Of a DNA stretch of 64,000 bases, positions 11,784-23,061 are shown piece after piece; position 1 is the stretch's first letter; each line of letters begins with the position of its first letter. The notes beneath the pieces were generated by a model that did not search any database, was not told the origin of the DNA, and worked only from the letters and a program-made list of their open reading frames with translations. The position numbers and the translations under genes were made by a program. The DNA comes from Marasmius tenuissimus (taxonomy: Eukaryota > Basidiomycota > Agaricomycetes > Agaricales > Marasmiaceae): positions 558,001 to 622,000 of the forward strand of contig JAQOTA010000042.1 in NCBI GenBank assembly GCA_029532415.1, read 5' to 3'.

Positions 11784-13407
11784 TCACCTCACATGGCTTT
11801 CAATTCCAGCCACATTCAAGGGTGGTTTGTCCTTTTCGATCCTCCCTACCATGCCTCTTTCCTCAACTCCCACCAAAGATTGTCGAAGGTCAACACTGCC
11901 ATGGGCAGCCATGGATTGTTGTGAAAGGTTATTTGCCCCTTCAGCAAAGTGGAGTGTTGATACCATTTGCTGGACACTTTCCACAGCTTGTCCATATGCA
12001 ATTCGCACAACTATGACAGTTTGAGCAATACCCTAGAGTATTGTGGTTGTTAACTCAGCTAATCAATCAAAGTAGGGGGTAAGAACAAACCGCCATCTGG
12101 ACCGCCATTACACTAAAGTCAAAAGGGACAAGGCCCTTTTTTCGGGATCTGCGGTGTATGTAATGACAACATTAATCACCTGAGTGGCTGAGTAAAGAAG
12201 TCCGGATTCAAGGCTAAAATAATGATTGGTTGATTGGGAAGTGACAAAAGACAGTATATGAAAGTTGTGGACATACATTATTGCAACGAAAATCTTGTAC
12301 TTTGTGCAGACCTCACCTCCAGTGATTTGGCCTACGTGACAGATTGTATACCAAATACGACCGGCTGTGGACCATGGTCAATTGGTTGGAAAGTTATGTC
12401 CATGGAAACACCTGAACACACCCATTAACAGGGTCAAAAGAGAGTCATATATGGCGGCAGTTATTGTGAGCACCGATATAATGTTCTGACATGTTATGAG
12501 AAGAGCTCTGCTCTGTTGATCATAGGCTGCAATAATGACTGCAGTGACCACCAGGCCCATTGCTAAAGAGGGTTGACAAGGGGGATGAAAATTGTTAGCT
12601 TTTGCCAACTGTGAGTAACGTACTATTTGAAACCAGCACAATAAAGGTGAAAGGATAGAGTATCCACTTGCTATACCCCCATATAACATAGCAACGGTGG
12701 ACCTATAGGAAGTATAAGGTTCACAAGTCTAGGGTTGCTGTTGGTTGGAAACCTACCATCAAATAGTCAAAAATAAAGCTCGATGATGTGCCAGTTAGAC
12801 ATGGGAATCAGCAAAGGCAGCAAGACTGACCCTATTAAAGCGGCAGAGAGCACATTTCAACCGCTTGGTTAAAAACACGCCGGCCTCAGCATTCATACAT
12901 CACATACACGAGAGTCAACTCAGAAGCACGTACTATCGTGCAGACCACGCAGGAGGCCTGGTTCCACTCAGGAGGGTTTTGAGAAAAGGAATGTAATCAT
13001 TTGTCTTGACAGCATTGAACGTAATGAGACTCTGGTCCATGTTGATCCACAAGATGGTAGCGTTAAAGATGGCTGTCAGTAAGAAAAGGGCAATGATCCA
13101 TCTTGTGTAGGCTTTTGAGGCGGAGGATTCACGACAGCGCCAAAGGACGTTAAGAGATAGCCCGAATAGGATGATATACATCACTCAGTAGCGGCTTCCA
13201 TCTGAAAGGCAAGATGAGTTGCGACTTACCATACACCAGTAACATCACCTGGCGGTCCGATGGGAGTGACTTCTGTCAGGAGAAGAGGGAGCTGCAAAGT
13301 AATGACAAGGTGCGTACCGAGAACATGGCAATAGGCTTGACAACGACAGACTCGACGGTGGTGTAAGCTTCCACAGCTTGTTTTGCAGCCTGTTGTTCTG
13401 AGGACAT
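11784..13407 (-). CDS. Multi-span membrane protein, fungal seven-TM-like family (one apparent frameshift)
   Basis: Paralogue of the plus-strand gene at 52924-54548, with matching exon order. Exon 1 (13318-13407, MSSEQQAAKQAVEAYTTVES...) has the same 90-nt length and the same 48-nt first intron as the paralogue. Exon 2 is 13230-13269 and exon 3 12934-13186. The 22-nt exon encoding FIFDYLM is followed by VHRCYVIWGYSKWILYP, the loop motif typical of a large Agaricomycete membrane protein family. The final exon (11784-12051) encodes GIAQTVIVVRIAYGQAVE and a hydrophilic tail. It is predicted to sit in a membrane; substrate and role are unknown. One base appears missing in an A/G run near 12133-12142, because the frame downstream matches the paralogue only after a shift. 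This could be a sequencing error or a young pseudogene. Confidence 0.65.
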
Positions 13408-14999
13408 GTTGTATAGATTGCGGAGTGTTTTCAGTATCAGAGGTGAGTAGGACTGAGACTTCTAGCTACTCCCGGTTTTATCCCCCGGTTGCCAGTGTAC
13501 AGACACAGCCACGGCGAGTCTGAGGGAGGCTCCATCAATGATCAGACGGGGAGATGCGCTACAAACTAACTGTGAGAATTTTGAGGACCTATCATGGCCG
13601 CCCGAATTGGAGTACCATCCATCTGATATCATTGCTGGTGGAGCTCCCGGTGAATTGATGTTCCCTACTGCACAAATCAAAGACAACTTCGGAGCAGTCC
13701 TCCGTTGACCCCAACAACACCGCATCGAAGGAATCTATCAGTTCAAACTGTATCGACTGGTACAGCAGCATGACCATTGATGTAGCCATGGAGCATCAAA
13801 GTTATCTTTCCTTCTTGGAATGATTTAGGAAGTTTCAAATGTCGCAGATACTAGTCCGATTTGAAGACGTGTAACCGTGTTTCTGACGTCCACGCCCAAA
13901 AACAACAAAAAACTGGAAAGCGAGTATCATGTATATAGTTGAGCCGTATGTAAAAGGATCGAGGCCAAAGTGCATGTGTGTGTTGAGAACGGCAAGTTGA
14001 CATGGAAGTGGCGTGAGGTTCAGGAGCAAATTACATATGGGCCCACGCTCATGCATATGACATTATCCTCTCCTGGCCATCCACGGAGTTCACTCTAGAG
14101 ACCACTCTAACAGGTACATGTCCCTGTGACTCGGGACAAGCCGAAACTTCCAGCGGTACGGTGGATGGGTGGGGGTCTCGAGCCAAATTTTTTCGGCCCA
14201 ACATAGATTTGGCTTCAGCAAACCGGTATGATACCCGTGACACGCTGTGACATTTGGGTTCAACCCCACCATCGATGACTCTCGAACTTCTTGTTCATAC
14301 GACTCTCTTTGTCGTGTACTTTGTTAGTACTACCGTCCTTTGGGCTTTTCAAGGTCATTCACATATATGAGCTATCTTTGACGAGCGTTTTCTGCGCAGC
14401 TACTCAAGTAAAACAATGGTCACAGACCCCGTTCTGGTCAGAGCAGAGGATCAAAACGAGATCGACCAGAATTCAATCATATCTTAATCACCCCCTTGAT
14501 CTCAATTAGACTCCTTATATACAATCGTTCTCACGGTCTCCCGTGTTATAGCTTGTGATCGGGTGGTATAGGACAAAATTGGGTCAGGGAGTTTGGGCTC
14601 CAGGTGTTGATCATCATGGAGATTTCAGTTTGGGACCATCATCCTTGGAGTAGATATGACAGGAGATTTTGAAAGCTCCTGAATTTGGTAGCATATGAAA
14701 CAGTGCAGTTTGTTTGGGAGGACATGAAAAGGAACAATTTCTCAGAACCTGTTACCTGGGCATTGCGAGACTCCCCTTGGCTGTGCTGAGAATTGGTCCT
14801 GCTTTTGAAGGGTGATCAGTGAGGTATTGGCATTCTGAGCTTGCACCACCCATATGAGGTGTGCTTTCTCCCTTGCTCCCTCCTTATCTTGATCAGCAAT
14901 AAAATACGCCTAGAATACCTTGTCCCAAGTACATGCAATAAGAGCCGGTTTATTCAATCTGCATAACTGTATCAGATTGCCTAGTATCCGCATGAAGGT
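13408..14999. other. No supportable gene
   Basis: Overlapping short frames on both strands between 13460 and 14510 have no paralogue and no motif I recognise. From 14510 to 15000 no frame of note is present. Confidence 0.3.
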
Positions 15000-16390
15000 G
15001 AGCCAGAGGTAGGTGAAGCACCAATAGTAAAGCATACCCACAAAAATCTCTACCATTGCAACCTAAACCCCCCCTGTCCATCCACATTCGTTGCCTCCCA
15101 GCCAAACGTTCCCCACTAATGGCAAAGCCAATGTATCCCTCATCCTTGATTTAATCCGATGACTAACCAATATGGTTTCTGCTCTCTGCTAAGAGGGGAT
15201 CCAGTGGACAAAGCTGAGCTTATGCACCACGACGAAGGAATGGCAGTCTCCAAGAAAGATTGCTCCATTCATGATGCCTTGCTGCCACCACAAGGTCTCC
15301 CCTCCTAAATGCGCACTCGAGTTACAGTGGATAAAACCCAGGGAGATGTACGTTTTTAGCTTTGGGAGGCTAAGCTGATCATGCAGTCATGAGAGGGTTT
15401 TGGACAATATCCACCTTCTCAGTATTGTTTTGACGGCTCGTAGGTGTCACTGAGCAGAAACTATCAGCTCGATCTCGGCAATGTCACAGAGAGAACTTAC
15501 CTGACATTGTATTCAACCTGCACCAGGATAAATCCACAATCATGAAAGACATGGGAGCCCATCAGAACAAGTGGTTGTTCATCCCTAATGTATACCGGTC
15601 CACGGGATCATTAGCAGGAGATGGGGTAGCGGGACATGGGGTAGCGAGGCGTGGGGCGTCGTGATGGGAACTAGTCCAACTGCCAAGATAGCCAATAAGT
15701 CATTCGTGAACCGAGAAAGGAGGAGACAAAACAGTGTATAGCTTGGCCAGCCATTCTATAGCGGATGATAAGCCGCCTGAGCCTATCCAATAACCCCGTG
15801 CTTCCATGGCTGGCCCAACAAGGGATTATAGGGAGCTAATCTTGATGGCTCTTGGGTTGTGAAAGGTGTCTGGATGGGTGTCCCCGAAAGAGAACTTCAA
15901 CAAGGATATGACAGCGGTGGTGTGGACAGGTTCTGGTGCAGAATTGTAGCAGAGGAGTGGAGGAGCGTGCTTGTCGAGGCTTGGATTGTCCAAAGTTTCT
16001 TGGGAGCAACAGCAATGAGATTGGGGATGGCCGTCTACAAGCAATGAATGGGATGGGATACATTTCAATGGCCGTACTGCAAGAACTCGGGAGGGTAATA
16101 ACAACAGAATAGCAAATGGAAACGTACCTTCGAAACATCAACGACACTCTATAGAGCCACCTCGCACTTCCTCTCAGGCTATGAAGCATGCTTTGTAACC
16201 TGATGTCTTCTGAGCACTGACGGAAGTCTGGACAAGACTCAAGAGGACAAGGATAATAATGTGAGCTTTTGCCGCATGAGGAGACATGAGAAGCGCGGAT
16301 GAAGGGAATATCAATCAATGTAGATGAACAGCCTGGTGTGAACCGTTCCTGATAACAGCCGAGGTGTGGCGTGTGAGAGCGCACCTGGGA
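15000..16390 (-). pseudogene. R2 family copy A (decayed)
   Basis: Minus-strand segments align with copies B (17.4-18.95 kb) and C (27.5-29.2 kb). A splice-like junction (AG|GTACGT at about 16126, acceptor CTTGCAG about 50 nt on) separates an exon encoding SMLHSLRGSARWLYRVSLMF from one encoding APEPVHTTAVISLLKFSF. The latter is shared with copy C (APEPIHTTAVTSSSEFSF). The block at 15200-15380 holds the LGDCHSFVVVHKL core. Frames are interrupted between blocks. Function unknown; copy B suggests a membrane-anchored protein. Confidence 0.45.
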
Positions 16391-17400
16391 TCCGCCATCA
16401 GATGCCGAACGGCGATCTCATAGTCTACAGGAAAACACGCGAGGTTTGGAAATCACAGTTAGCGCGAAGTGGCAGACAAGAAAAGAGTCCTCATTGGTTT
16501 AGCTGGGGCTTCTATACAAAATACAAGTACAGATTCAAAGTACAGGATCATCTCGTCTTCCTCTCTTGTACGATCACGCTCCGATATTCATTTCGAGGGA
16601 CATATCATTATGATTAGAAGTTGATAAGATAGAAGAGTATCAAAAACACCCGAGATCACTCAAATCAGATTAATATCCGGGGATGCGAAGCTGCGAGGAA
16701 TGTTGAAATAAACTGTCAAACTTTGGGTAGATAACGTTGGGACATGGGGAATCCAATGATTCAAGGGCCACCAGTGATCGCTTCCGATTTGATAAAGTTC
16801 AAGTTGTGGCATACCCCTTACTTTAGATGAACGGAAGGAAATGAGAAGTAGCACAGGTTGTTCCTCGGATAACTCCAAGGAATACAGTATATCCGGGCTT
16901 CGCGAGTGCCCATTGCGCATAGTGAGAGATCTTGATCAACGTGGTCCGTTATGTTGTTCAGCGGGGGTTTGTTGATGATTTAACAAGGGTCGAGCCCAAG
17001 ATACTCAATGTCACGGTATGGTCGGGTATCAGAATTCGACTATTTGTGCATCAAGATGAGACATCCGTGGATCGAAAGCATCAAGATTGGGAATCACCGG
17101 TCTCCCATGCTGTACAACGGACTCCAACGGCGAGAGTTCATATTGAACACACTTAGTGCTCGCAAAGTAACCTTGGAGCGTACCAACTTGGACAAGGGGT
17201 ATCTGGAATTCGCGATAGCTCCATGTCATTGCACTGTCGTTCGCCATTATCATCACCACCACCTGAACTCTCGAACAGATTGCGTCCGGATTGACAACAC
17301 TCAACTGACAAAGACAACGAGCTAGGTCGTGAACATCGCGAATCCGGATACTAGAAGGTAGAATAAAGCAATATTCATTCTTAGTTGTAGTAGTGTAACG
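16391..17400. other. Unresolved region
   Basis: A minus-strand frame at 16660-16920 looks protein-like (GSDHWWPLNHWIPHVPTLS) but has no partner. The frame at 17029-17400 also has no paralogue. No gene is called. Confidence 0.25.
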
Positions 17401-18960
17401 GTTAAGGCGCTTGTAGTGTAGGTCCACTAGCAACCCCTGACAACAACAGATCCGGTAGACGACGTTGAGATTATCCATCACAACGAGGGTATGGCAGTCT
17501 CCAAATGAGTCTTCTTCATTCATGACGACTCGCTGCGGCATTCCGATACGGCAACAACGTCTTCGCTCCAATAAACTCGCTCGAGTTACAGCAGACACGA
17601 TCCAGGTGGGGATATGTTTCAGTAATTTGGCCCCGCTAGGCATGCAGCCTTGGGAATGTTCAGAAAGATGGCTGCTCCACGAATGTCGTTCTTTTGATAG
17701 TTCCGGAGCTATAAGCGGCCCGTAGATGCCACTGGATCAAAAATATCAGCTGAAAGGAACATATTTTGAAACGTCATGAACATACCCGACGTATTATAAG
17801 ACCTGCTCCATGGTATACCCACGAAGTTGAGAGGCTCGAGAGGGAAGTTGCATGAGTGACATTGAGGGAATCACGATCTCGGAGTGGAACATCCGGATTC
17901 AAAACAATGGACAGCCCGCTAAGCACTACGAGAGAGTCGTCATCCCAGCGAATATACTGTACACAGATCGATGAGACGGGTTTATATAGCAAGGAGGTGG
18001 GCGGCAGTCATAAAGACGACCAATCCAGCCAAATAGGTAAGCCCCACCAGGTCACTCGTGAGACGAGAAAGATAGAGTTCAACCGAGTAGAGGCGTGGCT
18101 TGAGCGAATGAGGGAAACGGTCTAGCGCTATTCATTCACCTCGTTCCCCGATGGCTGATTTGACAAGGGAACACGAGGGTGCCAACAAAGCATCTAATTT
18201 TCATGTTAATTTTGTGGCGATGAACATCTGGATGGTTGGTTTCGAGAAACGTCCGACAAGAATGCAATAGCGGGGCTGTACATACAGTCCAATGCACACC
18301 CGTAGCAGGAAGGGAGAGCATACATTTAAGGCCGCGGCCGTTCAAAGCTCTTGGGAAGCAACGACAATGGGATTGGGGACTAGATGCGGTGGGATAGACC
18401 CATTGACCGTATTTCCAGGATGAGAACAAGGGTATAGGGCCCAGAAACAAAGACGAAGCCTCGGCTAGTGTTGCGGGACATGGCCAGATGTCCGTGAAAA
18501 TATCAATACACTGGGCGCCGGTATGGATGGAGAAGGAGACACACCCCCAGAATTTCAACGGGACTCCCATGGCCACCTCACTTCCTCTCAAGCTGTCCAA
18601 AATATCTCGAAACCTGATGGTAAGTGCAGGCTAAAGTCCAGGACCGGGGGCAATAATAAATTGAGCTTCCAACGCATAGGGTGGGTAGGAGAAGCGAGAA
18701 CGAAGGGAACGGGTGGAAGGGGGAGAGAGAGATTGAGCCAGGATGTTTCCCACCTCAACATCACTCAACCAATGCCCATGAATCGACCTCGCATAGGTGT
18801 AAAACAGTGCGGTTATGGCGACGGCGATGAAAACGCTGACCCTAAATCCTTCCAAATTCCATCGCTTGATTGGTATTGTTTGAGTGTCAGCTACAGTGGT
18901 AAGTATATCACACGCATCCAAACTCGCCATGAAAATTGATCGGGAAAGTAGGGAGTAGTT
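17400..18960 (-). pseudogene. R2 family copy B (probably decayed)
   Basis: The 5'-most exon (about 18780-18900) encodes IKRWNLEGFRVSVFIAVAIT followed by ALFYTYARSIHGHWLSDVE, a clear hydrophobic membrane segment with a good GT donor after DVE. Copies at 28.98-29.1 kb and 43.15-43.22 kb align to it. Downstream blocks aligning with copies A and C lie at about 18150-18620 and 17430-17640 (SFGDCHTLVVMDNLNVV). I could not build one continuous frame through all blocks. The upstream flank (18930-20170) is shared with 43.24-44.19 kb. The protein would be membrane-anchored; its role is unknown. Confidence 0.45.
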
Positions 18961-20176
18961 ATAGAGGAAGAGACCATGGAGGCGACGAGGAGAGGCCCGC
19001 GTTCTGGGACCCAGCTCCGAGATTTGCCGGCCGGCCGGAGATGCTTTAGGACCGGTTGATCAACAACTTCCACGTGTTTCTTCCATCGTCCACTGTCCCT
19101 AGCGTTCATCTCAGTCTTGTACAGCTCCTAACGTTGAGTTTATAGCCTTTTGAGAGACGGATGTCACAATCACGAGGGAAAGGATATATGGAATATATTT
19201 CTAGGAAGGGGGCGCGGTTGAGACAACACCACTCTAAATTTAGCATCCTTCACCAAAACCTCTTCCAAACCACCTTCAACCTCTTCAACCTCTTCTCAAA
19301 CGCCTCCAAATCCACCTCAATTCACCCTCAAACCTGCCTGTACCTTCCCCGAAGAGTGGCCAAAACATCTTCGAAGATGCTGATCTCGCCATCCTTGTAC
19401 CACCATCTATTTTTCTATAAATCGACAAACCGCGGAACGTGGCATCCATGTTCCAGAGAGCTGCACCCAGCTCAACCACTCCACTTGCGTGTCGACTAGC
19501 GTTGGTCTACCCAGGAGTCAACTTGTGCGTCTTTTGAAGAAGATTGACGGAGCCTTGACTACCTCCCTAGTACTAGTACACTCTTGGCTGCCTACTGGAA
19601 AGCAAATCGAAATATTGGAGCTTGACTCCGGGGCTTGTACGTTCCCTTACCCAAAAATAATGCTACCTTTGCAGATTGTTTCGGCTTCGGGTATGTTCCG
19701 TGATTTAACATTCTCGTCAAGTTGACGATACAGTATCTTTCACGCTGAGCGAAGTTCATTTATCGTTTTGTGGACCTCAAGTTTTACTCTGTAATATCTT
19801 ACGAGGGAGCAAGCGTTGTTATGAAGATCCGCTGGACAAGCCCTCGCTCAATGCCGACCTCTCCTCATTCTCAACGTTGCGGTCAGCGTATAAGACTGGT
19901 ATGTTGGTACGGTGCATTGGAATTCCACTCTGAACATAAACCAGTGTTTACATAATGGCTATGGATGGGACTAAAATTTGCCATGACTCCCAATGACTGA
20001 CTGAATCTCCACAAGACCTCGTCAAAATGCTGGATATACAATGACACTGGTTGCTCATCATTGTCAACAAGCTCTTTCCCGCCTTCTCCAGCCTGTTGCC
20101 CCATCTCTTGCTGTATCTAGAACCGCTGTCTCAGGTTCGCCCATGGAGACCATTATACGTTTTAATTCTGACGTTA
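18961..20176. repeat. Segmental duplication, left part (partner 43240-44200)
   Basis: Direct-orientation similarity covers the GGTTGATC..CACGTGTTTCTTCCATC stretch, the CCACTTGCGTGTCGACTAGC region and the CATAAGACTGGT region. A plus-strand frame at 19485-19730 (LPTGKQIEILELDSGACTF) is partly conserved in the partner (PLESSLKY...), so a small decayed plus-strand gene is possible. No complete model could be made. Confidence 0.5.
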
Positions 20177-21428
20177 CACTGCGGGCATTTTGATGACCAG
20201 TAGGACATGACGTGCTTGTGTCCAGTAGGGTATAACAGCATCTGGTCTTTTACAGGACCTCTGTGACCGAAAACAAAGGATTGATGGTATGGTTTTCCCC
20301 CTTTGATTTTGTTTTATTAACATGATTCCGGGGCCTCTCTCCGATGAAGTGTCAGTTCTCGGAGCGGACGGTCCACGATACTGAGAGCGTTCGGGGAGTA
20401 CAAGTCACCTGGGTGTCCGAATCATCCGAGCATCCGGGTCAAATTCCGCAAAGTCTGAGCCAGACCATAGACAGTGACAGGAGGTAATCTGAGCCTTGAG
20501 GTGTTCCTACAACTTCCTAGACACTATTTATGCTCAAATGACATTGAAAAATGATCGTATCCCATTGTTAGGTAGTTAGTAGAATTCAGAAAGATACCAT
20601 GAGGGCCGCCAAAGGGCCGCAGAACGCATAAACCTCTATTCTTCCAAAGGTATTAGTCATTAACACCCCCACTATATCAAAGATATCAGCACTTACCAGC
20701 TCAGTGAGAGCTTCAACTAGAGTTCTGTGGCGGAGAATGCTGAGTGGGATTGACAGAATCTGGAAAGGTCGAGACTGAAGTTGTGCATGGGTGATATACA
20801 CGTGATTATCACCAAGTATATTAGAATATTTCTCACGATGCCGCGACGCGTCGTTCCTCCAACGTCCATCGTGATTCGTGACGCATTCAAGAATCAACAA
20901 CATTGAAGTGACACTGACGTTCAACATCCCACTGTCCATCGAAACCAATACTACAATTTCTGTGATTTATCCGTCAAAATCTCCCGGTATCTCAAGGCTT
21001 GAAGCTGTGCGTAAGCTCAAGCGCTCACAACTCACAAGGACGCCAATCTCATTCTTGAGATATTTACCCGTACAGAGATCTAAGGTTTTCCCTGCATTCT
21101 GTGGGTCGTCAATGTTTTTTTGTGGATCATGAAGTCTTTCGAAGTCTTGAACAGGCAAAATGCCTCAAAGAGCGAAATTAAGTAACTTGTACCAGCCTGC
21201 CATGTGTTGATGGGCGCTCAGCGCTCAGATGGTATGACTTGAATGAGTCAGTCGACGCCCAGACGGCTCGGACTCCCGGGCTCCGGGACTCTCTCACAAT
21301 ACTGGATGAAAAATACCATATCTATTCTTTGTTTTTGGTCACAGTGGTCCTGCACAAGACCAGATGCTGTTATGCCCTACTGGACACAAGCACGTCATGT
21401 CCCACTGGTCATCAAAATGCCCGCAGTG
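20177..21428. mobile_element. Non-autonomous DNA transposon with CACTG ends, TTA target
   Basis: Long terminal inverted repeats of about 110 bp with few mismatches (20177-20285 and 21318-21428) start CACTGCGGGCATTTTGATGA. They are flanked by TTA on both sides (20174-20176 and 21429-21431). The partner block at about 44200-44215 lacks the insert, which supplies an empty site. A three-base target with CACTG termini fits CACTA/EnSpm; the TTA sequence would also suit PIF/Harbinger. The interior (about 1 kb) has no recognisable transposase. A minus-strand frame (20648-20948) is open up to a GT donor (GTAAGT at 20647), but I do not recognise it. Confidence 0.75.
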
Positions 21429-21431
21429 TTA

Positions 21432-23040
21432 GGTCCTCATATCTCGAAAAACACTGATCTGTATGTCTCCTCAGATACTCGTCGGCCCATGTGATGTTCA
21501 CAACTTGTGTCTTTCCACCCTCAGCACAACCGCAACAGCAATATGAATCCCATCATCTCGCAAAGCTAATCAGAAAGTTCGACTCATTGTCTCCCTGGTC
21601 TGATCACCACGGTTTCGGCCCCCATGATCTTATGAAACCTCAACGGTACGTGCATCATTCTCCTTCACTGTCACCGCCATGCCCAGCTAGTGTGAGTCTA
21701 GCCTCTGTAGAACAATACCTCAAGGAAAAGGAGGAGAAAGTGCAATTATCTTTTGTTGCACCAGCTACGCTGCGCTACACTCGGTTGTTCATGTTTTTGT
21801 ATTGTGACGTTCAGCATATACAAGGACCTCGATACATGCACAGAAGTCCCTCTGACAATATCCAATTATAGCCCTAGAAGTCAAGAACAAACGGGATGAA
21901 CCAGCCCAATCGAGAGCAGGCAAATGGTATGTGTGACATTGCTATGTTTCTATGTCCCAGCTGATCGGAACTTTCGTTAGAAAACACCCACCGTCACCAG
22001 TAGCCAATAGCAAGCATCTACGGCGCTTGTTATGATCGTGTCCTCGCTCTTCAAGGTCCTCAGGGTTATTTGATTGGTACCTAGAACACAATCGTGAACT
22101 CAAGTGGTGCGCAAGGCACACGATTGTATCAATTTACATTCTCTCGAAATATCGGTGGTTCATGCTCATCCTATACTAGTGTTCGGCGGAGTATTTACGT
22201 CTTTACCGGTCTAGAACGTCCGTCGTTGATACTGCATTGCATAAAACCAAGTAGAATCGAGTAACCCTGATTGCCGATAAGTTAAGTGTGCGTGATATTT
22301 CTTTTTGTCTCTATAGTTTAGCCGGGCTCATATGCTCTTTTAGATATGAGAATGTAACAGCTTGATCCTTCGCCATTTCTTGTCGCTCTCAGCACCCAAT
22401 GGTGCTCATGAGGAAGCCTACCGAACCATTCATTGGCCACCTAATTTACACCCACTGGTTATACGAGATTCTCAGGTACGTGTGCGCTATTCCATTGACG
22501 TCGTTTTATGTGCTAATCAAAGTACCTTCAGAGATATTAACAACCACCCAGAGTATCCCGTAATATCGTGTTTCAAGTCGTGCCAGAGGGAATTAGATGG
22601 AGGAAAGTTGCGGTGGCGTCATATCTTATGCACTCGGATGGGTACCTTGATTGTATTTCATCCGTGGTGTACCGTGTATATCCCTGGCCATTGGCGACCT
22701 ACGATGCACTGTTATTATTGACCATGCGCGCTGTCACTGTGCCGACGCCGAGTGCTTTCATTCTCTTGTCAATTCGACTAGACATCCTGTATTCTACCCG
22801 CCCGTAAGGATTGCTTCGAATCCCCGAACCACAGCTTGCCGTGATGAGTTGCTCGCCCTCCTCATATACCAGCCTCTTAATGGTCATGGTGACAAGTTTT
22901 ATCGCTACAGCTCAAAGCTGCTGTACATGCATTGACGTGAGAAGCAGCCTGCTGATGTCCCATTTTTAGCCGCATTATTCACTGGAGAATAAGGTAATAG
23001 TTGTTATGCAAAACACAAATAGGGTTTCGTGAGGAAACGA
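21432..23040. repeat. Segmental duplication, middle part (partner 44216-46130)
   Basis: Direct similarity includes AACAGCAATATGAATCCCAT and AACAGCATTGGCAATCCCGT, the frames LAKLIRKFDSL and LANLIRKLDSS, and QYLKEKEEKVQ and MYLKEKERKAP. The conserved plus-strand peptide strings hint at an old plus-strand gene (about 21500-21870), but stops and indels in the partner prevent a model. The partner block carries a 288-bp MITE that is absent here. Confidence 0.5.
22699..22887 (-). CDS. Short conserved ORF, unknown
   Basis: The 62-codon frame (MTIKRLVYEEGEQLITASCG...) is conserved with its stop codon in the duplicate at 45746-46015. There the frame reads MAVQRMVYEEDEQHIMASCG and extends upstream, with an extra 18-27 nt in the middle. 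Frame conservation across DNA that has otherwise diverged suggests coding. It lies about 175 bp downstream of the intact F1 gene on the same strand. It may be a separate small gene or a terminal exon; no homology is recognised. Confidence 0.35.
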   Translation of the reverse strand: MTIKRLVYEEGEQLITASCGSGIRSNPYGRVEYRMSSRIDKRMKALGVGTVTARMVNNNSAS

Positions 23041-23061
23041 GAGAAAGTACACGTTTGTAGT

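Noticed and set aside
14155..14290. Possible tRNA ending in GGGTTCAACCCCACCA on the plus strand
   Set aside because: An acceptor-like GGTGGGG occurs upstream, but the T arm cannot form its five-base stem ahead of the acceptor, and no anticodon arm fits.
17395..17470. tRNA-like string TAACGGTTAAGGCGC
   Set aside because: It resembles an A box, but no B box (GGTTCGAATCC type) or cloverleaf follows within 80 bases.
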